Positions 1-3,956 of a DNA stretch of 10,662 nucleotides are shown here, in pieces (positions within the stretch are counted from its first letter, which is position 1; each line of letters opens with the position of its first letter). This DNA is from CAZBBB01 sp964490005 (GTDB taxonomy: Bacteria > Planctomycetota > B15-G4): NCBI GenBank assembly GCA_964490005.1, contig CAZBBB010000106.1, positions 1-10,662 of the forward strand, written 5' to 3'. The notes under the pieces were generated by a model. It saw only the letters and a list, made by a program, of their open reading frames with translations, was not told where the DNA came from and ran no database searches. Made by a program: the position numbers and the translations under genes.

Positions 1-64
1 CGGCACCTGCGCGGCGCCGGTGCACGAGGCCGAGGCGCTGGCCGCGCAGTTGCGCGCGGGGTGA
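1..64 (+). CDS. C-terminal end of an unidentified protein (5' truncated)
   Basis: Reading from position 2, the frame gives GTCAAPVHEAEALAAQLRAG and ends in TGA at 62-64. Codon use is the same GC-rich style as the rest of the window, and the alanine/leucine-rich end looks like a terminal helix. Too little remains to name a family. About 80 nt without a gene separate it from the start of the SGNH hydrolase, which seems to have its own promoter, so the two need not be co-transcribed. It could also be a chance open stretch. Confidence 0.45.
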   Translation, partial: GTCAAPVHEAEALAAQLRAG

Positions 65-108
65 GCGGCGCGCGCGACGGGGCGGCGACCTCGGCGTGCC
101 CGCGGGTG

Positions 109-124
109 GCCGGTCGCGACCGGC
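109..124. promoter_or_regulatory. 16-bp perfect palindrome upstream of the SGNH hydrolase -10 box
   Basis: GCCGGTCGCGACCGGC is a perfect inverted repeat with no loop. It ends 5 nt before the proposed -10 hexamer at 130-135, where the -35/-10 spacer would lie. A dyad in that place could be a repressor operator. In DNA this rich in G and C, a palindrome of this size can arise by chance, so operator function is only a suggestion. Confidence 0.3.
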
Positions 125-129
125 GCTGG

Positions 130-135
130 TAAGGT
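130..135 (+). promoter_or_regulatory. Putative -10 box of a leaderless promoter for the SGNH hydrolase
   Basis: TAAGGT fits TANNNT and ends 8 nt before the ATG at 144. The usual 6-7 nt from -10 box to transcription start would put the first mRNA base at or next to the start codon. No Shine-Dalgarno sequence is seen before this ATG. No convincing -35 box is visible. The same arrangement precedes three other genes here (hexamers at 1911-1916, 2420-2425 and 8980-8985), which is the main support. Confidence 0.5.
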
Positions 136-143
136 TCGCGGGC

Positions 144-1214
144 ATGTCGCGCGGTCGTCGTCGCCTGCTGGCGCTCTTCATCGGCCTGGGCCTGCTCTTC
201 GGGATGCTCGTGGCGGCCAACGCGTGGGCGCGCTCGGAGGGGTTCGGGCGCGGGCTGGTCTTCGACAACCTCACCGTGCCCGACGACGTGGGGTGGCGCT
301 GGTTGCCCGATCAGCACGTCATGGGGCCGCACGGCTTCCCGCTCGACATCAACGACTACGGCCTGCGCGATCCGCGCGAAGTGACGCTGCCCAAGCCGGC
401 GGGCACCTGGCGCGTGGTCGCGCTCGGCGACTCGTTCACGTACGGGCTGCAGATCCCCTTCGAACGGACGTACAGCCACCGGCTCGAGACGCTGCTGCGC
501 GAGCGGGCCGGGAGCGGCGCCGGGGCCGAGCGCATCGAGGTCTGGAACGCGGGCGTCAACGGACTCAACTCCTGCCAGGAGCTGGGGTGGCTCAAGGCCT
601 ACGGCCTGCCGCTGGAGCCCGACGTCGTGACGGTGGGCTTCGTGATGAACGACGTCATCCCGACGACCTCGGCCGAGATGCCGCGCAGCTTTCCGGGGCG
701 GACGTGGATGCTGCGGCATCCGTTCTACCACTGGCTGCGCTTCAACGCGCTCAACCGCTGGCGCCTGATGGGCACCGATCCGGAGGCCGAGCGCATCAAG
801 GCGACGATCCGGCAGCACCGCGGCTTCGCCGAGGAGGCGCCGTCGAAGTCGGCGGTCGCGCGGGGCTACTGGGACGAGGCGCTGGGCTGCCTCAGCGAGA
901 TGGCGGCGGTCTGCCGCGAACGCGGAATCCCGCTGGTGCTGATCGTGTTCCCGTCCCTGCCGCAGATGAACCGGCCCGTGCCGCTGCCCGAGCCGCAGGC
1001 GCTGCTGCGCGAGCTGGCGGCGCGGGAGGGGTTGATCCTGGTCGATCTGCTCGAGCGCTATGCTGGGGCCGGGCCGTCGGCGCTGCTCGAGTCGGACAAG
1101 AGCCATCCGTCCGAGCTGGGCAACGCGATCGCGGCCGAAGAACTCTTGCGGGCGTTGGACGCGGCGGGCGTGCGGCCCGATGCGGCGAACGTCACACCCG
1201 GAGCATCGAGATGA
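144..1214 (+). CDS. Membrane-anchored SGNH/GDSL-family hydrolase
   Basis: This 356-residue protein probably hydrolyses or transfers an ester (acyl or acetyl group), on the outer face of the membrane. Residues 1-7 are Arg-rich and 8-26 hydrophobic, so it is either anchored by one N-terminal helix or secreted. SGNH blocks are visible: GDSFTYG at 95-101 with nucleophile Ser97, a block II-like WNAGVNG at 134-140, a block III-like VMND at 167-170 with Asn169, and DKSH at 318-321 supplying Asp318 and His321. The ATG at 144 is preferred over an in-frame GTG at 96 because it starts just before the basic/hydrophobic segment and sits 8 nt after TAAGGT. Its TGA overlaps the next ATG (ATGA, 1211-1214), so the 54-residue membrane protein is probably co-translated. 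From memory, SGNH genes beside DUF5989 often belong to envelope or polysaccharide loci with a carbamoyltransferase, but none is visible here. The substrate cannot be told. Confidence 0.9.
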   Translation: MSRGRRRLLALFIGLGLLFGMLVAANAWARSEGFGRGLVFDNLTVPDDVGWRWLPDQHVMGPHGFPLDINDYGLRDPREVTLPKPAGTWRVVALGDSFTYGLQIPFERTYSHRLETLLRERAGSGAGAERIEVWNAGVNGLNSCQELGWLKAYGLPLEPDVVTVGFVMNDVIPTTSAEMPRSFPGRTWMLRHPFYHWLRFNALNRWRLMGTDPEAERIKATIRQHRGFAEEAPSKSAVARGYWDEALGCLSEMAAVCRERGIPLVLIVFPSLPQMNRPVPLPEPQALLRELAAREGLILVDLLERYAGAGPSALLESDKSHPSELGNAIAAEELLRALDAAGVRPDAANVTPGASR

Positions 1215-1375
1215 GCAGCGATCCCGAGACCGAGAGCGGCGGATTCGTCGCCTTCCTGAAGGACACCTGGATCTGGTGGCTGGCGCCGCTCGTGATCGCG
1301 CTGGCCGTCGTCCTCGGCCTGCTCTGGTTCTCCGAAGCTGACGCCACCTCCCCCTTCATCTACGACAACTTCTGA
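1211..1375 (+). CDS. Small single-pass membrane protein, DUF5989-like
   Basis: A 54-residue protein that starts inside the stop of the SGNH hydrolase gene (ATGA), a classic translational coupling. Residues 1-17 are polar and acidic. WIWWLAPLVIALAVVLGLLW at 20-39 forms one membrane helix preceded by an aromatic belt. The tail ends SPFIYDNF. The short length, the Trp pair before the helix and the terminal PFIY..F motif match what I remember of DUF5989, a family of about 50 residues of unknown function, often beside SGNH hydrolases and carbamoyltransferases. The most economical idea is that it is a small partner or anchor for the upstream hydrolase. The stop at 1373-1375 is one base before the palindromic element at 1377. 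Confidence 0.8.
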   Translation: MSSDPETESGGFVAFLKDTWIWWLAPLVIALAVVLGLLWFSEADATSPFIYDNF

Positions 1376-1376
1376 A

Positions 1377-1498
1377 GGTGTCAGGCACAAGAGCGCGGTT
1401 TTTCGGCGATCGGGTGCCAAGTCAGCTTGGCAGTCCGTCGGTCGCGCGGGTGTCCTGGCACCAGAGCTGCGAGAAACCGCGCTCTTGTGCCTGACACC
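1377..1498. repeat. REPIN/MITE-like palindromic element between convergent genes
   Basis: Two 29-bp arms, 1377-1405 and 1470-1498, are reverse complements with one mismatch (28/29). The outer ends read GGTGTCAGGCAC and GTGCCTGACACC. The 64-bp centre holds a 7-bp hairpin with a 4-nt loop (1415-1421 with 1426-1432) and another 7-bp pairing (1413-1419 with 1456-1462) that competes with it. A variant of the end motif, GGTGTCCTGGCACC, recurs at 1449-1462, so the element may be two inverted REP-like units. GTGTCAGGCAC-type ends are, from memory, typical of repeats mobilised by REP-associated tyrosine transposases (RAYT). No transposase is present, so it would be non-autonomous. Lying between convergent stop codons, its RNA hairpin could also end transcription from both sides. 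There is no T-run of more than five. Confidence 0.8.
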
Positions 1499-1516
1499 AA
1501 TTAGTCCCAATTAGTC
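1497..1516. repeat. Perfect 10-bp tandem repeat at the rhodanese 3' end
   Basis: CCAATTAGTC occurs twice in a row, at 1497-1506 and 1507-1516. The second copy contains the TAA stop of the rhodanese gene (minus strand, 1513-1511). The first abuts the right end of the palindromic element and shares its last two bases. It looks like a local duplication of the gene end, perhaps made when the element inserted. Confidence 0.7.
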
Positions 1517-1903
1517 GGTGGGGAGGTTGGAGTCGCGCCAGCCGGGGGAGATGACTCGGCCGGAGGGGTCGCGCTTGCCGCCGAAGCCCGTCGTGATGTT
1601 GACCAGATCGGCGTAGCCGGCCTGCTCGAGCGCCTTGCACGCGTGCAGCGAGCGCACGCCCGACTGGCACGAGACGTAGATCGTGCGCGCCGCCTTGAAC
1701 TGCGCCTGCATCGCGGGCAGGAAGTTCGGATTGGGCGCCATGCCGCCCGTGGCCGGATCGTGCAGCGCCCACGGCACGTTCACCGCGCCGCGCGGGTGCC
1801 CGGCCGCGTACTCCTGCGGGCTGCGCACGTCGACGAAGGCGTGCCCGGCGTCCTTCGACATGGCCTCGTGGGCCGCCTTGGGATCGAGATTGCGGATCGT
1901 CAT
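1511..1903 (-). CDS. Single-domain rhodanese-like sulfurtransferase
   Basis: A cytoplasmic protein of 130 residues with one rhodanese domain, the class that moves sulfane sulfur from thiosulfate, persulfide or another protein through a cysteine persulfide. Visible signatures are the N-terminal FVDVRSPQEYAAGHPRGAVNVP, shown here only in part as DVRSPQEYAAGH and GAVNVP, and the active-site loop CQSGVRS. Its cysteine is residue 79 from this start, and the six-residue loop with Arg is typical of rhodaneses rather than Cdc25-type phosphatases. An ATG nine bases upstream (1912) is in frame, giving 133 residues. The ATG at 1903 is preferred because TAGGAT at 1916-1911 lies 7 nt before it, the spacing seen at other genes here. 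No signal peptide is seen. No partner in the window fixes its role; detoxification or sulfur trafficking are both possible. Confidence 0.92.
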   Translation of the reverse strand: MTIRNLDPKAAHEAMSKDAGHAFVDVRSPQEYAAGHPRGAVNVPWALHDPATGGMAPNPNFLPAMQAQFKAARTIYVSCQSGVRSLHACKALEQAGYADLVNITTGFGGKRDPSGRVISPGWRDSNLPTD

Positions 1904-1910
1904 GGCCGCC

Positions 1911-1916
1911 ATCCTA
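1911..1916 (-). promoter_or_regulatory. Putative -10 box of a leaderless promoter for the rhodanese gene
   Basis: On the minus strand TAGGAT (TANNNT) is followed by 7 nt (GGCGGCC) and then ATG at 1903. There is no good ribosome binding site for that ATG. If this hexamer is the -10 box, the upstream ATG at 1912 overlaps the promoter and would not be in the mRNA, which decides the start. No clear -35 box was found. Confidence 0.5.
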
Positions 1917-1965
1917 TCAGCCGGAGCGCGCCGGCCGCCCGCACCCGCCCGCCACCGAACGAATG

Positions 1966-2000
1966 CGGGCCCCGCCGTCCCGAGCGGGAGGCGGGGCCCG
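1966..2000 (-). terminator. GC-rich hairpin downstream of the cold shock gene
   Basis: An 11-bp perfect stem (CGGGCCCCGCC at 1966-1976 with GGCGGGGCCCG at 1990-2000) encloses a second short stem TCCC/GGGA. It begins 22 nt after the cspA stop and lies before the rhodanese promoter. It probably ends or protects the cspA transcript. No U-tract follows on the minus strand (CATTCGTTCG), so it is not a textbook intrinsic terminator and may act only as a 3' stabiliser. Confidence 0.5.
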
Positions 2001-2021
2001 TTGCGTGCATCGCCGGCTCGC

Positions 2022-2234
2022 TCAGGGCGAGATGCGCGTCACGTCCTTCGCGCGATCGCCGTTCTTGCCCGCCTCGATATCGAACTCGACCGCGGCGCCT
2101 TCGTCGAGCGTCCGGAACCCGTCCCCCTTGATGTCGCTGTAGTGCACGAAGACATCCTTCTCGCGACCTTCGACTTCGATGAAGCCGTAGCCCTTCTCGT
2201 CGCTGAACCACTTCACCTTGCCTGCAACAGCCAT
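2022..2234 (-). CDS. cspA: CspA-family cold shock protein (CSD RNA chaperone)
   Basis: A full-length 70-residue cold shock domain, which binds single-stranded RNA or DNA through one OB-fold beta barrel and melts mRNA structure. Both nucleic-acid motifs are intact: RNP1 KGYGFIE at 14-20 and RNP2 VFVHY at 28-32, with VKWF at 7-10 supplying further aromatics. The ATG at 2234 is chosen because GGAG at 2244-2241 stands 6 nt before it and the protein begins with the standard MAxGxVKWF. Unlike its neighbours, this gene has a conventional leader and ribosome binding site. A -35/-10 pair lies at 2329-2300, a leader hairpin at 2290-2268 and a downstream hairpin at 2000-1966, so it is probably transcribed alone. 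The charged insert EVEGREKD and acidic segments are ordinary for the family. Being called cold shock does not prove cold induction; many such genes are constitutive. Confidence 0.97.
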   Translation of the reverse strand: MAVAGKVKWFSDEKGYGFIEVEGREKDVFVHYSDIKGDGFRTLDEGAAVEFDIEAGKNGDRAKDVTRISP

Positions 2235-2267
2235 GAACGACTCCAACGTCTTGACCGGAGGGGATTG

Positions 2268-2290
2268 CGGGCGGCAGCCCATGCCGCCCG
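2268..2290 (-). promoter_or_regulatory. Hairpin in the cspA 5' leader
   Basis: A 9-bp perfect stem (CGGGCGGCA at 2268-2276 with TGCCGCCCG at 2282-2290) closes a 5-nt loop. Given the promoter at 2300-2329, transcription would begin near 2293, so this hairpin is almost at the 5' end of the mRNA and about 24 nt before the GGAG site. Placement suggests mRNA protection or temperature-dependent control of the leader, as known for other csp leaders. The structure is seen; the role is inferred. Confidence 0.5.
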
Positions 2291-2299
2291 TCGCTCCGG

Positions 2300-2329
2300 A
2301 AGATACACGCGAAATCGCGCACCTGACAA
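2300..2329 (-). promoter_or_regulatory. Sigma-70-type promoter for the cold shock gene
   Basis: On the minus strand TTGTCA (2329-2324, five of six consensus bases) and TATCTT (2305-2300, four of six) are separated by 18 nt. This is the best -35/-10 pair noticed in the window. It gives a leader of about 58 nt. The spacer contains CGCGATTTCGCG, a 5-bp inverted repeat that could be a binding site. Confidence 0.55.
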
Positions 2330-2419
2330 GGAGCAACGCCCGCGGCCGGAACGCGCGTCGCGCGCTGCACGCCTCGCGCCCGCGAGGCGCCGCCCCCGCG
2401 CGCCGAGCGCCTCGCCTGC

Positions 2420-2425
2420 TACGCT
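2420..2425 (+). promoter_or_regulatory. Putative -10 box of a leaderless promoter for the esterase operon
   Basis: TACGCT (TANNNT) ends 8 nt before the ATG at 2434, with no Shine-Dalgarno sequence between. It would drive the esterase and, through overlap, the reductase genes hcrC and hcrA. It points away from the cspA promoter, about 90 nt off, so the 2235-2433 gap is a divergent promoter region; nothing else was recognised in that gap. Confidence 0.5.
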
Positions 2426-2433
2426 GTCCCGCG

Positions 2434-3426
2434 ATGCTGGCAGGCCGCCTCCACACGCTCGTGGTCGACAGCGAGCTGCTGCGCGACAACCCGCTCGGCG
2501 ACCCCGCGCGCCGCGAGCTGCCCGTCTACCTGCCGCCCGGCGAGCACGTCGCCGACCTGCCGCTGGTGTTCGTGCTCGCCGGCTTCACCGGCGTCGGCGC
2601 CGGCCAGCTCAAGGGCACGCCCTGGGAGCCTGCCTTCCCGCTCCGCTACGAGCGGCTGCTCGCCGACGGACGCGCCGCGCCCTGCGCCTTCGCCTTTCCC
2701 GACGCCTTCACGCGCCTCGGCGGCAGCCAGTACATGGACAGCAGCGCCACCGGCCGCTACGCCAGCCACGTCGTCGACGAGCTGCTGCCCCTCGTCGAGC
2801 GCGAGTTCGGCGTCGGCGGCCGTCGCGAGCGTCGCGGCCTGATGGGCAAGAGCAGCGGCGGCTACGGGGCGCTGCACCTCTCGCTGCGGCGCCCCGACCT
2901 GTTCTCAGCGCTCGCCAGCCACGCCGGCGACTGCGCCTTCGACCTCTGCTATCGCGGCGACTTTCCCAAGCTCGTCGCGCAGCTCGACCGCCACGGCACG
3001 CCGCCGGCCTTTCTCGCCGCCTTCGAGGCCGCGCCGCGCAAGACCACGCCGCTGATCCTCGCCATGAACGTGCTCGCCATGGCCGCGGCCTACTCGCCCG
3101 ACCCGGCCGCGCCCCTCGGCCTCGCCCTGCCCTTCGACCCGCGCACCGGCGCCCTGCGCGAACCGGTCTGGCGCCGCTGGCTGGCCCACGACCCCGTGCG
3201 GCTGGCCGCCTCGCGCGGCGCGGCCCTGCGCGACTTCGCGCTGGTCTTCCTCGACGCGGGGCTGCGCGACGAGTACGCGCTGCACCTCGGCGCCCGCCAG
3301 CTCGCCGACGCCCTGCGCGCCGAGGGCGTCGAGGTCCACCACGAGGAGTTCGACGACGGGCACTTCGGCACGAGCTACCGGTACGATGTCTCGCTGCCCC
3401 TGATCACGAAGGCGCTCTCGGCATGA
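2434..3426 (+). CDS. Esterase D/enterochelin-esterase-like alpha/beta hydrolase
   Basis: A 330-residue serine hydrolase of the putative esterase family that includes S-formylglutathione hydrolase and Fes-like esterases. The nucleophile elbow is GKSSGGYGAL with Ser140 as the middle residue of G-x-S-x-G. Late in the chain, FLDAGLRDEY (272-281) offers the acid (Asp274 or Asp279), and DDGHFGTSY has His310. The early strand PLVFVLAGFTG (43-53) and LPVYLPPGEH (29-38) are typical of the family. No signal peptide is seen, so it is probably cytoplasmic. The ATG at 2434 follows TACGCT by 8 nt and begins the homologous region; the frame stays open upstream only because of GC bias. Its stop overlaps the hcrC start (ATGA, 3423-3426), so it is very probably co-translated with the reductase. 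A role in making or hydrolysing the reductase's substrate or product, such as an ester or thioester, is inference. Confidence 0.9.
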   Translation: MLAGRLHTLVVDSELLRDNPLGDPARRELPVYLPPGEHVADLPLVFVLAGFTGVGAGQLKGTPWEPAFPLRYERLLADGRAAPCAFAFPDAFTRLGGSQYMDSSATGRYASHVVDELLPLVEREFGVGGRRERRGLMGKSSGGYGALHLSLRRPDLFSALASHAGDCAFDLCYRGDFPKLVAQLDRHGTPPAFLAAFEAAPRKTTPLILAMNVLAMAAAYSPDPAAPLGLALPFDPRTGALREPVWRRWLAHDPVRLAASRGAALRDFALVFLDAGLRDEYALHLGARQLADALRAEGVEVHHEEFDDGHFGTSYRYDVSLPLITKALSA

Positions 3427-3953
3427 AGGTCCTGCGCATCACGCTCAACGGCGACGCCGCCGAGATCGCGGCCCCGGCGCACTGGACCCTGCTCGAGGTG
3501 CTGCGCTACCGCGCCGGCCTGACCGGCACCAAGCAGGGTTGCGACAAGGGCGACTGCGGCGCCTGCACGCTGCACGTCGACGGCCGCGCGGTGCTCTCGT
3601 GCCTCACGCTGGCCGCCGACATCGACGGCCGCGCGGTGACGACCATCGAAGGCCTCGTCGGCCAGGACGGCCCCGACCTCGTGCAGGACGCCTTCGACGC
3701 CTCGGGCTGCCTGCAGTGCGGCTTCTGCCAGCCGGGAATGATCATGGCGGCGCGCCAGCTCGTCACCGAGAGGCCCGACGCCACGCTCGCGCAGATCCGC
3801 GAGGCGCTGTCCTCCAATCTGTGCCGCTGCACGGGCTACACCAAGATCTTCGAGGCCGTGCAGGACGCCTGCCGGCGCGAGACCGAGCGCCGCGCCGCCG
3901 CTCCGTCCGCGGGCGGCGCCGGCGCGCGCGCCGCCTCCCCCGAGCGCGGCTGA
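3423..3953 (+). CDS. hcrC: [2Fe-2S] small subunit of a 4-hydroxybenzoyl-CoA reductase-type molybdenum enzyme
   Basis: A 176-residue electron-transfer subunit of the xanthine dehydrogenase family. The N-terminal ferredoxin-like domain binds one [2Fe-2S] with C40, C45, C48 and C60 (GCDKGDCGACTL...SC). The helical domain binds a second with C99, C102, C134 and C136 (QCGFCQPGM and NLCRCTGY); Gln98 is the residue that contacts the molybdopterin in relatives. All ligands are present. The ATG at 3423 overlaps the esterase stop, and the gene ends 3 nt before hcrA. Residues 157-176 are an Ala/Gly/Arg-rich tail that looks disordered. The subunit alone cannot separate CoxS, PaoA or HcrC; that call rests on the FAD subunit at 8993-10012 and on the large subunit. 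The complex is expected in the cytoplasm, as no Tat signal is present. Confidence 0.93.
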   Translation: MKVLRITLNGDAAEIAAPAHWTLLEVLRYRAGLTGTKQGCDKGDCGACTLHVDGRAVLSCLTLAADIDGRAVTTIEGLVGQDGPDLVQDAFDASGCLQCGFCQPGMIMAARQLVTERPDATLAQIREALSSNLCRCTGYTKIFEAVQDACRRETERRAAAPSAGGAGARAASPERG

Positions 3954-3956
3954 GCG

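Noticed and set aside
224..1210. Long open frame on the plus strand overlapping the SGNH hydrolase
   Set aside because: Only the final 54 codons (from 1211) make a plausible protein; the rest is an out-of-frame Arg/Ala-rich shadow of a gene with intact SGNH blocks.
1377..1498. The palindrome as an ordinary intrinsic terminator only
   Set aside because: Arms of 29 bp with a 64-bp centre and a repeated end motif are far larger than a terminator, and there is no U-tract; termination may be a side effect.
1497..1516. CCAATTAGTC as a target-site duplication of the palindromic element
   Set aside because: Both copies are on the right side of the element; the left flank (CAACTTCTGAA) has no copy. 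RAYT-type elements are not expected to make such duplications.
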